Shown here piece after piece: positions 1 to 7,669 of a DNA stretch of 64,000 nucleotides. The DNA comes from Armatimonadota bacterium (GTDB lineage Bacteria; Armatimonadota; DTGP01; JAKQQT01). Made by a program: the position numbers and the translations under genes. The notes under the pieces were generated by a model that saw only the letters and a list, made by a program, of their open reading frames with translations, made no database searches and was not told the DNA's origin. The stretch covers positions 62,001-126,000 of the forward strand of contig DASXVS010000071.1 of assembly GCA_036504095.1 (NCBI GenBank). Direction: 5' to 3'. Within the stretch, counting starts at the first letter, position 1. The number at the start of each line of letters is the position of its first letter.

Positions 1-994
1 CTGGAACAACGCCGGTTTCCACAACGCTTCGGTGGAGTTCAACGTCGAGACGCTCAAGCCAACGTACCGCCTGCGCATCGGTGTTCCCGGCGCCAGCAAC
101 GCGCTTGTCATCGCCGGACGGCTCGGGATCCCGCCGGCCGTCATCGACACGGCGCGCGCTAACCTGGGAACCGACCGCCTGGCGCTGGAAGACGCGATCG
201 GCCGACTGGAGGAGGCGGAACGCAAGGCGCGGTGGGCCGCTGTAGAGGCGGAGAAAGAAGCCGCGCGTTTGGAAGCGCAACGTCGTGATGCCGAGAAGGA
301 ACTCTCCGAGGCCAAGGACAAGCGCCGCGCGGCCACGGAGGCGGCGTACGACGAAGCGACCGAGCTGCTCCGCGAAGCCCGCGAACAAACGAACGTGATC
401 CTGAAAGCGCTGCGCGATGCACAACTGGACGGGAAAGCCACCGAGGAAGCCCGCAAGACGCTGCAGGAACTCGATGAGAGGGTGCGCGCCAAGCGGCCGA
501 AACAGAAAAGGAAGCCGACGCACCGGATTTCGTCAGACGAGTCGCCGATTGAAGGCGATTCCGTGTGGATCCCCGGCATCGGCGCCACGGGGCAGCTTGT
601 GGATATCCAGAAGGACCAAGCGACCGTTCAGGCGGGCACGCTTCGGATGGTGGTCCCCTACTCCACCCTTCAAAAGGTCGAGGAGGAGATGGTCGAGAAG
701 CCGAAGCCAAAACCCCAGTTAGGTAACATCGGCCTCGAGACGGCGGTGAACGTTTCAACTGAGATCCACTTGCGCGGCGAACGCGTGGACGAGGCCCTGC
801 AATCTTTGGAGCGTTATCTGGACGACGCACGGGTTGCCGGGTTACATACTATACGGATTGTACATGGCAAGGGCACCGGCGCTCTGCGCGACCTGGTGCA
901 CCGGTATTTGAAGGAACAGCGCGACGTTAAGGGATTCCGCCTCGGGCAGGACGGCGAAGGCGGCCACGGCGTCACGATCGCAGAATTAGCATAG
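1..994 (+). CDS. mutS2: Endonuclease MutS2, C-terminal part (5' end outside window)
   Basis: MutS2 is a MutS paralogue that acts on branched DNA and stalled or collided ribosomes rather than in classical mismatch repair. The frame is open to the first base of the window (first full codon at 2), leaving about 330 residues. The start matches the end of the ATPase domain (ASVEFNVETLKPTYRL, then IGVPGASNALVIAGRLG). A long charged coiled coil follows (about residues 45-140), then a KOW-like beta segment (about 190-235). The last 80 residues are a Smr nuclease domain with IHLRG and HGKGTGALR. A hairpin-forming repeat lies directly downstream. Family identity is clear; the N-terminal lever and clamp domains cannot be judged. 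Confidence 0.93.
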   Translation, partial: WNNAGFHNASVEFNVETLKPTYRLRIGVPGASNALVIAGRLGIPPAVIDTARANLGTDRLALEDAIGRLEEAERKARWAAVEAEKEAARLEAQRRDAEKELSEAKDKRRAATEAAYDEATELLREAREQTNVILKALRDAQLDGKATEEARKTLQELDERVRAKRPKQKRKPTHRISSDESPIEGDSVWIPGIGATGQLVDIQKDQATVQAGTLRMVVPYSTLQKVEEEMVEKPKPKPQLGNIGLETAVNVSTEIHLRGERVDEALQSLERYLDDARVAGLHTIRIVHGKGTGALRDLVHRYLKEQRDVKGFRLGQDGEGGHGVTIAELA

Positions 995-1001
995 CGAATT
1001 C

Positions 1002-1083
1002 ACCACGGAGGCCACGGAGGTGCACAGAGGAAGATCGGAATTGGTCCTCTGTGTTACTCCGTGAACTCTGTGCCCTCCGTGGT
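1002..1083. repeat. Intergenic word-like inverted repeat (hairpin)
   Basis: Between mutS2 and the transketolase gene. The outer arm accacggagg (1002-1011) is perfectly complementary to 1074-1083, and an inner arm cacagagga (1023-1031) pairs with 1045-1053 around a 13-nt loop. Each arm is itself made of a repeated word (cacggagg / cacagagg). There is no T-run, so it is not a typical intrinsic terminator. It belongs to the same visual class as several other spacers in this window. Confidence 0.75.
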
Positions 1084-1101
1084 CAAAAAGGAGTTAGCAC
1101 T

Positions 1102-1968
1102 ATGACGGAAACGCAGGCGCGGGCCGATATCCCCGCGCTGAAAGAGACGGCGCGCTTGCTGCGCAAGGACATCATCGAGATGACCACCAAGGCTGGCAGC
1201 GGCCACCCGAGTTCCAGCATGTCCGCGGCCGAAGTGGTTGCGGGGCTGTATTTTGGCGGGATTCTCCGTCACAATCCCGCCGAACCCAAATGGCCGGACC
1301 GCGACCGCTTCGTCCTCTCCAAGGGCCATGCCTGCCCGGTGCTTTACGCGGCGCTCGCCAATACCGGCTATTTTCCTCTGGAGTGGATGGACCACCTGCG
1401 CGAAATCGATGCCCCACTGGAAGGCCACCCCAACTATCTTCGCGTCCCGGGCGCCGAGGCGTCCACCGGATCGCTCGGCCAGGGCCTCAGCATCGGCGTC
1501 GGCATGGCCATGGCCGGGCACATGGACAACAAAGACTATAAGGTCTACGTGATGACCGGTGACGGCGAGATCGAGGAGGGGCAGATTTGGGAGGCCGCGG
1601 CCAGCGCCGCCAAGTTCTACCTGCCCAACATCGTCTGGATCATCGACCGCAACGGCTTCCAGCAGACCGGTAGTACCAAAGACGTGATGCCAATGGACCC
1701 GCTGGCGGAAAAAGCCACCGCGTTCGGCTGGCACGTGCGCGAGATCAACGGCCAGGACATGGCCGAAGTGATGGACGCCCTCGAGGAAGCCAAGTCTTAC
1801 CACGAAGGCCCCTATTGCCTCATCTGCAACACGAAGAAGGGCGCCGGTGTGTCGTTCGTGGAGGGCAACTTCCATTACCATGGCAAAGCCCTGACGGTTG
1901 AGGAAACGCACCGCGCACTGTTGGAACTTGGCTGGACCGCCGAGGCCGCGAAATACGCGAAAGGATAG
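1102..1968 (+). CDS. Transketolase, N-terminal subunit
   Basis: This is the thiamine-diphosphate-binding half of a split transketolase (288 aa), which moves two-carbon ketol units in the non-oxidative pentose phosphate pathway. The TPP/Mg motif appears as GDGEIEEGQIWEA with a downstream N (IIDRNGFQQTG). Also visible are SGHPSSSMSAAE near the N-terminus and LSKGHACPVLYAAL, both typical of the family. The ATG at 1102 is chosen because aaaaggag lies 9-10 bases upstream; the frame is open further upstream, but that stretch is only the hairpin repeat. The C-terminal subunit gene starts 6 bp after the stop, so the two are surely co-expressed as a heteromer. A DXS-like enzyme is less likely because of the split organisation and size. 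Confidence 0.93.
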   Translation: MTETQARADIPALKETARLLRKDIIEMTTKAGSGHPSSSMSAAEVVAGLYFGGILRHNPAEPKWPDRDRFVLSKGHACPVLYAALANTGYFPLEWMDHLREIDAPLEGHPNYLRVPGAEASTGSLGQGLSIGVGMAMAGHMDNKDYKVYVMTGDGEIEEGQIWEAAASAAKFYLPNIVWIIDRNGFQQTGSTKDVMPMDPLAEKATAFGWHVREINGQDMAEVMDALEEAKSYHEGPYCLICNTKKGAGVSFVEGNFHYHGKALTVEETHRALLELGWTAEAAKYAKG

Positions 1969-1974
1969 GCAGAG

Positions 1975-2934
1975 ATGGCAATTGGAGATATCGCGGGACT
2001 CAAGCTGGGTCCGGCTACGCGGGATGCGTTTGGCGAGGCGTTGGTTGAACTCGGCGGCAGGAAACCGGAGATCGTTGTAGTGGATGCGGACCTCGCCAAT
2101 TCCACGATGGCCAGCAAGTTTCAGACGGCCTACCCGGACCGCTTCATCGAAGTGGGCATCGCGGAAAGCAACATGGTCGGAGTAGCCGCCGGCCTCGCGA
2201 CGTGCGGCAAGGAAGCGTGGGCAACGTCGTTCTCGGTCTTCCTGCTGGCAAACGCATACGATCAGATTCGCGTCTCGGTGGCGTACCCCAAGCTGAATGT
2301 CAAACTGTGCGGCTCGCACAGCGGCATCAGCATCGGGCCGGACGGCCCCAGCCAGATGGGCATCGAGGATATCGCACTCGCATGTGCGCTGCCGGGTTTC
2401 ACGGTCATCGTGCCGTGTGACGCTGAGCAGACGAAGGCCGCCGTGCAAGCTGCCTCCGCGCTGGACGGCCCGGTGTTCATTCGAACCGGCCGAAGCAAGA
2501 CGCCCGTCATCTACGCGAACGGCAATTCGTTCACGCTCGGCAAGGCCAACACGATTCGCGAGGGTAAGGACATCACGCTGATTGCGTGCGGTCTGACTGT
2601 CGCGCTGGCGCTGGACGCCGCGAAACTGCTGGCGGACCAGGGCATCGAGGCGCGCGTGCTGGATATGGCGACCGTCAAACCGCTGGACGAAGAAGCGGTG
2701 GCGAAGGCTGCGAAAGAGACCAAGGGCATCGTCGTCATTGAAGAGCATCTGCTCGACGGCGGCCTTGGGAGCCGCGTGGCGATGGCTGCCGCGAAGACCT
2801 CCCCTGCCCCCATGGCGTTCGTGGCCGTGGACAACACCTTTGCTGAAAGCGGGCTGCCGGAAGACGTGCTCAAGAAGTACGGCTTCACTCCGGAAAACGT
2901 GGTGACCGCCGCCAAGAGCGTTCTCTCCCGATAG
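1975..2934 (+). CDS. Transketolase, C-terminal subunit
   Basis: Second half of the split transketolase (319 aa), containing the pyrimidine-binding domain and the C-terminal domain. The catalytic glutamate context is clear (FIEVGIAESNMVGVAAGLA, around residue 65), and GSHSGISIGPDGPSQMGIED is the usual loop before the C-terminal domain (about 190-310, with VLDMATVKPLDEEAV). It pairs with the preceding subunit, whose stop is 6 bp upstream. No strong Shine-Dalgarno is visible beyond aggcagag, suggesting translational coupling. A direct/inverted repeat spacer begins immediately after the stop. Confidence 0.93.
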   Translation: MAIGDIAGLKLGPATRDAFGEALVELGGRKPEIVVVDADLANSTMASKFQTAYPDRFIEVGIAESNMVGVAAGLATCGKEAWATSFSVFLLANAYDQIRVSVAYPKLNVKLCGSHSGISIGPDGPSQMGIEDIALACALPGFTVIVPCDAEQTKAAVQAASALDGPVFIRTGRSKTPVIYANGNSFTLGKANTIREGKDITLIACGLTVALALDAAKLLADQGIEARVLDMATVKPLDEEAVAKAAKETKGIVVIEEHLLDGGLGSRVAMAAAKTSPAPMAFVAVDNTFAESGLPEDVLKKYGFTPENVVTAAKSVLSR

Positions 2935-3182
2935 GATTCAGTATTCAGGATTCAGGATTCAGGATTCGGTATTCGCAAAACTGAATCCTGAATCCTGGAC
3001 CCTTGACACCAGAATACTTAATCTTCCACCCGCCCACATTGTTATATAACGGTCTTGAATCCGTGCGCCGTCACGCGCCCAAACTATGACAGAGTGCGTT
3101 TGGGCGCGCGGGGGTTCCCGGTGGGCCTCCAAGGCAATTGTGTCGGGCGCAGAAGCCCACTGCCGTGACAAGGAGTGAACGG
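2935..3182. repeat. Intergenic repeat (ggattca words) plus 11-bp leader hairpin
   Basis: No gene is seen here. 2941-2967 holds three tandem copies of caggatt. A perfect 17-bp inverted copy joins 2946-2962 to 2981-2997, and outer gtattc / gaatac arms lie at 2941-2946 and 3012-3017. An AT-rich ttatataa at 3052-3059 may be a -10-like element, as a similar ggttatataat lies before the aminotransferase gene at 5257, but I see no -35 at a proper distance. 3074-3084 and 3098-3108 form a perfect 11-bp stem (cgcgcccaaac) with a 13-nt loop that would lie in the 5' leader of the next gene. Confidence 0.6.
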
Positions 3183-4016
3183 ATGAAAGTCGGAGTTTCG
3201 ATGTGGAGTTACGTGTCGCATTTCCAGCAGGGCAAAATGGATGTGCTGTCGTTCGTTGACACCGCCAAATGGCTGGGCGTCGACGGCGTGGAATTGCTGG
3301 ACTATTTCTGGAAGGACAAGGCGTCCGAGCTGCCGAAGGTCAAGGAAAAGCTAGCCGGGATGAACATGCCGGTCAGCGCGTACGCCATCGGGAACGACCT
3401 CACCGCGGAAGACGCGGCGGAGCGCTCCGCGCAGGTTCAGGTGATCAAAGACGGCGTCGATATGGCCGTTACCCTTAACACCAACCGCGTGCGGGTGTTT
3501 GCCGGTCATCACGACGAAGTGGGTTTTGAGAAGGCGCTGGGCTGGATCATCGAGGGCCTCAAGGAAGGCGCCGCCTACGCCGAGTCGAAGGGCGTTGTAT
3601 TGTGCCTCGAGAACCATGGGACCCTCGCCGGCAAGGGCGAGCAGGTCAAAGCCATCCTTGACGCCGTCAACTCGCCGGCACTGAAGGCCAACCCGGACAC
3701 CGGCAACTTCATGTGCGTCAACCAGAACCCGGTGGACGCCATGAAGATCGTCGCCCCGCTGGCCGGCTCCGTCCACTTCAAGGACTTCCGTTGGGCAAGG
3801 CCCGAGGAGAAGGAACACGTCTACGAGGGCCTCGAAGGCAGCCGGGTCATCGGCACGTCCATCGGCGAGGGCGATGTGGACCTCCCCACGGTCGTTCAAA
3901 CGCTCCGCGATGCCGGTTATACCGGATTTCTGACAATTGAATACGAAGGCGTCGAGGACCCCGAAACGGCGCTGCCCCGCAGCGTGGCGTTCGCCAAGTC
4001 CTTGGCGAACGGGTGA
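3183..4016 (+). CDS. Sugar phosphate isomerase/epimerase family protein (TIM barrel)
   Basis: 277-residue xylose isomerase-like TIM-barrel protein (AP endonuclease 2 superfamily). Such enzymes isomerise or epimerise sugars, inososes or keto-sugars using a divalent metal. Candidate metal ligands fit the family pattern: Glu in CLENHG (about residue 143), Asp in ANPDTGNFM (about 171), His in HFKD (about 198) and Glu in IEYEG near the end (about 252). The ATG at 3183 has aaggag 7-8 bases upstream; an upstream in-frame ATG lacks a ribosome site. The next gene, for an SIS protein, overlaps the stop by 4 bp, which points to joint work on an (amino)sugar. The substrate cannot be told from sequence. 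Confidence 0.85.
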   Translation: MKVGVSMWSYVSHFQQGKMDVLSFVDTAKWLGVDGVELLDYFWKDKASELPKVKEKLAGMNMPVSAYAIGNDLTAEDAAERSAQVQVIKDGVDMAVTLNTNRVRVFAGHHDEVGFEKALGWIIEGLKEGAAYAESKGVVLCLENHGTLAGKGEQVKAILDAVNSPALKANPDTGNFMCVNQNPVDAMKIVAPLAGSVHFKDFRWARPEEKEHVYEGLEGSRVIGTSIGEGDVDLPTVVQTLRDAGYTGFLTIEYEGVEDPETALPRSVAFAKSLANG

Positions 4017-5086
4017 ATCCAATGGACTCGGGATCTACCGAACCTTCTGCCAACCTGATGCTGGCGGAGATCGCGGAACAGCCGGCGGTGATCGCACGCG
4101 GCCTGGAGGAAAACCGACAGGCCGCGGAGTCCATCGCAAGGCACGTTCGCGAACGGCACGTCAAGTTTCTCCTGATTGCCGCCCGTGGCACGTCGGACAA
4201 CGCCGCCATATACGCCAAGTATCTGTGCGAAACGGAACTCGGCATCCCCGTGGCCCTCGCGGCGCCATCCGTCTGGACGCTTTACGGCGCCAGGATGCAG
4301 CTTAAGGACAGCCTCGTGATCGGACTGTCCCAGAGCGGGATGGGGCCGGATATCGTGGAGTGCGTGGAGATGGCCAAGACCCAGGGCGCTCTCACCCTTG
4401 GCATCACCAACAATCCCGATTCCCTGCTGGCGAACGCCAGCGACGAGGTTCTGCTTCTTCACGCCGGCGCCGAGAAAAGCGTGGCCGCCACCAAGACATA
4501 CACTTCCAGCCTAGCGGCCGTGGCGTTGACCATCGCATTGCTCTCGCACGACCGTGGACTGGAGGCCGAACTCCACGGCGTTCCGGGCCAGATCCAGGCC
4601 ACCCTCGCGATCGATCCCGATATCGAGCGCGCTTCAGAGCGTTATCGGTTTATGGACGATTGCATGGTCATCGCCCGCGGCCTCAACCAATGCACCGCCG
4701 TTGAAGCCGGCCTCAAGCTGTCGGAAACGTGCTACGTGGTCGCTCACGCCTATAGCGGGGCCGACTTCCAGCACGGCCCTATCGCCGTGGTAGACCGCGG
4801 CTTCCCGTGCCTGCTGTTCAACCCCGAGGGAAAGGCCCACGCGCAGAACCTGGAACTGACCGAAAGACTGGGCGCCCGCGGCGCGGAACGACTGATGTTC
4901 GCCCACGACGACGCGTCCCTCAGGGCCAGTGAGCGCTCCATCCGAATCCCGGTCCAGGTTCCCGAGCGTGTATCACCGCTTGTGTATATCGTTGCGGCGC
5001 AATTGTTCGCGTTCCACCTGGCGCGCCATAAGGGTTTCGACCCGGATACGCCGCGGGGCCTGAAAAAGATCACACAAACAGTCTGA
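4013..5086 (+). CDS. SIS domain sugar isomerase/deaminase-like protein
   Basis: About 357 residues with two SIS domains (about 30-160 and 200-340), the arrangement of the isomerase half of GlmS and of NagB-II/AgaS aminosugar deaminases. Family motifs include AARGTSDNAAIYAKYL, GLSQSGMGPDIVE and EKSVAATKTYTSSL in the first domain and AHAYSGADFQHGP in the second. There is no glutaminase domain, so it is not a full glucosamine-6-phosphate synthase. The GTG at 4013 overlaps the previous stop (GTGA); an ATG at 4022 is the alternative start. Coupling to the upstream sugar isomerase suggests an aminosugar or related sugar-phosphate pathway. The exact reaction is not assigned. Confidence 0.87.
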   Translation: MNPMDSGSTEPSANLMLAEIAEQPAVIARGLEENRQAAESIARHVRERHVKFLLIAARGTSDNAAIYAKYLCETELGIPVALAAPSVWTLYGARMQLKDSLVIGLSQSGMGPDIVECVEMAKTQGALTLGITNNPDSLLANASDEVLLLHAGAEKSVAATKTYTSSLAAVALTIALLSHDRGLEAELHGVPGQIQATLAIDPDIERASERYRFMDDCMVIARGLNQCTAVEAGLKLSETCYVVAHAYSGADFQHGPIAVVDRGFPCLLFNPEGKAHAQNLELTERLGARGAERLMFAHDDASLRASERSIRIPVQVPERVSPLVYIVAAQLFAFHLARHKGFDPDTPRGLKKITQTV

Positions 5087-5111
5087 ACAATGCATCGCAA
5101 TGTTTGAGCAT

Positions 5112-5178
5112 TTGCATCAGGAATGATGCAATCCGTCAAGTTGACGGTGTCACTTGGCGGCGCAAATGGTTATATAAT
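5112..5178 (+). promoter_or_regulatory. Candidate promoter/operator region before the aminotransferase gene
   Basis: Two perfect inverted repeats lie in the 170-bp gap: ttgcatc (5112-5118) / gatgcaa (5125-5131), and ccgtcaa-g-ttgacgg (5133-5147), which looks like a repressor site. A consensus -10 tataat lies at 5173-5178. The ttgacg inside the second palindrome is 26 bp from it, too far for a standard -35, and I see no good -35 at 17 bp, so the promoter may depend on an activator. Confidence 0.4.
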
Positions 5179-5256
5179 ACCGCATCGAAGTTCCGGATGG
5201 CTCAGCGTGCAAACGCGGACCCCACCGGTACGCGAAGATTCTGAGGAGGATACGTA

Positions 5257-6375
5257 ATGGCGGAAGTGAAAGTCCCGTTCTACGGGCATGTGCGACAGTA
5301 TCACAACTACAAGGCCGAGCTGGACGCGGCCATCACCGGCGTCCTCGAGAGCGGCGTCTATACCCTGGGGCCCGTCGGCAAGCGGTTCGAGGGCGAATTG
5401 CAGGAATACATGGGCATGAAACATGCCCTGGGCCTGAACTCCGGCACCGACGCGCTCTGGCTCGCCTTCCTCGCCCTGGGCATCAAGCCCGGCGACGAAG
5501 TCATCACTACGTCCAACACATTCTGGGCCACCGCCGAAGCGGTCTGGCTTGTTGGCGCCATCCCGGTGTTCGTCGACTGCGACCCCGACACTCGCAACAT
5601 GAACGTTTCGCAGGTTGAGGCCAAGATCACCGACAAGACGGTGGGCATCGTGCCCGTTCACCTGTATGGCCAGCCGGCCGATATGCCCGCTGTCGCCGCC
5701 ATCGCCAAGAAGCACAATCTCTGGGTTGTTGAAGACTGCGCACAGGCCATGGGTTCCAGGGGCGATACATTCAAGATCGGTGAACTCAGCGACGCCGTCT
5801 GCACATCGTTCATCACCGCCAAGAATCTCGGCACCTTCGGCGACAGCGGAGCCGTTTTCACCAATCGCGACGATCTTATTGAGCCCATCATCAAGATGCG
5901 CAACCACGGCTCCAACAAGCGCAGCCACCACAGCGTGGGCTGGAATAGCCGCCTCGACGAAATCCACGCAGCGATCCTGGGCGTCAAGCTGAAGCATATC
6001 GATGAATTCAACGATGCCCGCATCGCCAACGCCAAGTTGTATGACCAATACCTCGCGGGTGTGAAGAATATCAAGCTGCCAAAAGGCAAGCCGGGCTATC
6101 GCCACGTGTACCATCTCTACGTCATAGAGACCCCGCATCGCGACGAGCTCCAGGCCTTCCTGAAGGATAAAGGCATCATCGCGCTGACCAATTACCCCAT
6201 CGCCATCCACCAGCAGGAAGGCTTCCCGTTCGGCGGGGGCGACCCGAAGCCGGTCCTGCCGGAAACCGAGAAGAACGCGGCCGGCTGCCTCTCGCTTCCG
6301 ATCTATCCTGAACTGACAGCCGAAGAGGTAAAGTACGTGGCCGACGCCGTAATGGAGTGGGACGCGAAGCAGTAA
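5257..6375 (+). CDS. DegT/DnrJ/EryC1/StrS family aminotransferase
   Basis: PLP-dependent sugar aminotransferase of the DegT family (372 aa), a fold type I enzyme that normally aminates a keto-sugar nucleotide. The PLP-stacking region is VVEDCAQAMGSR (Asp about 160) and the Schiff-base lysine is Lys189 in FITAKNLGTFGDSGA. The SGTDALWLAFLALG and GWNSRLDEIHAAIL segments are typical. The start has aggagg 6-7 bases upstream. A TATAAT box and two palindromes precede the gene, which may be the first of a unit with the Gfo/Idh gene 108 bp downstream, although a repeat hairpin lies between. Gfo/Idh plus DegT pairs often act in amino-sugar biosynthesis; the product here is unknown. Confidence 0.92.
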   Translation: MAEVKVPFYGHVRQYHNYKAELDAAITGVLESGVYTLGPVGKRFEGELQEYMGMKHALGLNSGTDALWLAFLALGIKPGDEVITTSNTFWATAEAVWLVGAIPVFVDCDPDTRNMNVSQVEAKITDKTVGIVPVHLYGQPADMPAVAAIAKKHNLWVVEDCAQAMGSRGDTFKIGELSDAVCTSFITAKNLGTFGDSGAVFTNRDDLIEPIIKMRNHGSNKRSHHSVGWNSRLDEIHAAILGVKLKHIDEFNDARIANAKLYDQYLAGVKNIKLPKGKPGYRHVYHLYVIETPHRDELQAFLKDKGIIALTNYPIAIHQQEGFPFGGGDPKPVLPETEKNAAGCLSLPIYPELTAEEVKYVADAVMEWDAKQ

Positions 6376-6391
6376 TCCCGGATGAGAATGG

Positions 6392-6458
6392 GGAAATGAG
6401 GGAATGGGGAAACGGGGAAGTGAACGCTATTTCCTCATTTCCTCGTTTCCTCATTTCC
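6392..6458. repeat. Intergenic word-like inverted repeat
   Basis: Left arm with repeated ggaaatgagg/ggaaacgggg words (from 6392) and right arm with two exact copies of cctcatttcc (6433-6442 and 6449-6458) separated by cctcgtttcc. The left 6392-6401 is the perfect complement of either right copy. Purine-rich on one side and pyrimidine-rich on the other; no coding potential. Confidence 0.65.
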
Positions 6459-6483
6459 ATATCAACACGGAAGGCCCAGAGTA

Positions 6484-7506
6484 ATGCCAGACACATACAC
6501 CGTCGCGATTGCCGGTCTCGGCAAGCGCGGCAAGGTCCATGCGGACCTGTTCTATAAGAACCCACGCTTCAAGGTAGTGGGAGTCGCCGACGTGGACGCC
6601 GAGCGCGTGGAGGCCGCGAAGGCGCTTTGCGGAAATCCGGACGGGTTTGCCGATGCGGGCGAAATGCTGAAGGCCGTGAAGCCGGACGTTTTCTGCTTTT
6701 GCACACCGCCAACCGTCCGCCTTCCCCTAATAAAGCTTGGCTGCGACGCCGGCGTTAAACTGATCGCCTATGAGAAGCCGATGGCGACGAACATGACCGA
6801 GGCCCTCGAAATGCGCGATTGCCTGCGGGCCGCCGGAGTGAAATCCGTGCAGAGCCACCAGCGCAAGTACAACGTTCAGTTCCAGGAAACCAAGAAGATC
6901 ATCGACAGCGGCGCCATCGGTAAGGTCCAGACCGTTTACGCCACCTCGACAGGCTGGATGATGCACATGGCGACCCACCTGGCCGACTACCTCCGCTTCT
7001 TCAACGGCGGAGCCGACGCGGAATGGGTCATCGGACAGGCGCACGGCCGCGAGAAGCTGACGGACAACCATCCGTCGCCAGACTACCTCGGCGGCTTCAT
7101 CCAGTTTGCCAACGGCGTCCGCGGGATCCTTGAGTGCGGCAGCCTGGCCCCGGACGTTCCGGAAGTGGAATACTGGTGGCGCAAGGTCCGGATCGGCGCC
7201 CAGGGAACCGAAGGGTTCGCGGAGTGTTTCGTCGGTGGCGGTTATCGCGCGGTAACCAAAGACGGAGTCTTCTCCGGCGAAGGCACCTGGGATGGCGATC
7301 ACGAGCAGGCCCCGTACATTGAGGACATCGCGCTCTGGCTGGACGGTACGCAGGTTCACCCCTGTGACGGCGAAGGCGCCTTCAAGGACCAGGAGATCAT
7401 GTGCGGCCTGATCCGCTCCGCGGTGGAGCGCAAGCAAATCGTCTTCCCGCTGGGGCCCGGCGAGCACGAACTGCGCGCCCTGGAGCGGGTATTGCCGGAA
7501 GCGTAA
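6484..7506 (+). CDS. Gfo/Idh/MocA family oxidoreductase
   Basis: 340-residue NAD(P)-dependent sugar dehydrogenase-like protein. The N-terminal Rossmann motif is IAGLGKRGKVHADLF (residues 8-22), followed by the dinucleotide-proximal AYEKPMATNMTEA, where EKP is the hallmark lysine-containing motif. The C-terminal alpha/beta domain (about 125-330) includes GGFIQFANGVRGILECG. A weak ggaagg lies about 10 bases before the ATG. It lies between a DegT aminotransferase and a peptidase gene, with hairpin repeats on both sides, so co-transcription is uncertain. Substrate unknown. Confidence 0.88.
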   Translation: MPDTYTVAIAGLGKRGKVHADLFYKNPRFKVVGVADVDAERVEAAKALCGNPDGFADAGEMLKAVKPDVFCFCTPPTVRLPLIKLGCDAGVKLIAYEKPMATNMTEALEMRDCLRAAGVKSVQSHQRKYNVQFQETKKIIDSGAIGKVQTVYATSTGWMMHMATHLADYLRFFNGGADAEWVIGQAHGREKLTDNHPSPDYLGGFIQFANGVRGILECGSLAPDVPEVEYWWRKVRIGAQGTEGFAECFVGGGYRAVTKDGVFSGEGTWDGDHEQAPYIEDIALWLDGTQVHPCDGEGAFKDQEIMCGLIRSAVERKQIVFPLGPGEHELRALERVLPEA

Positions 7507-7540
7507 CGCATTGATTCGGAGGGGCTTCAGAGCACCGATC

Positions 7541-7626
7541 GCCCCTCAACAGCGTCCTGAGCGAAACGAAGGATCTCAACCTCACGTTGAGATCCTTCGT
7601 TTCGCTCAGGATGACGTTAGAGGGGC
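7541..7626. repeat. Long near-perfect intergenic palindrome (25-bp perfect core)
   Basis: 7556-7580 is the perfect reverse complement of 7586-7610 around a 5-nt loop, one of the strongest hairpins in the window. Outer cgtc/gacg and gcccct (7541-7546) / aggggc (7621-7626) extend the arms to more than 40 bp with small bulges. The core word is cctgagcgaaacgaagg. It lies between the stop of the Gfo/Idh gene and the Shine-Dalgarno of the next gene, with tacaat at 7634-7639 just after it. It has no T-run and no coding potential. Confidence 0.8.
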
Positions 7627-7669
7627 GTCGCTCCTACAATGACGACATAGCGCAAAGGAGACAGACAAC

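Noticed and set aside
1054-2748. 564-codon minus-strand frame antisense to the transketolase genes
   Set aside because: Shadow of two clear enzyme genes; no motif.
2941-2967. CRISPR array or variable-number tandem repeat
   Set aside because: Units are 7 bp, only three copies, with an inverted copy; no spacers or cas genes.
5141-5178. ttgacg/tataat as a standard sigma-70 promoter
   Set aside because: Spacing is 26 bp, too long for normal recognition.
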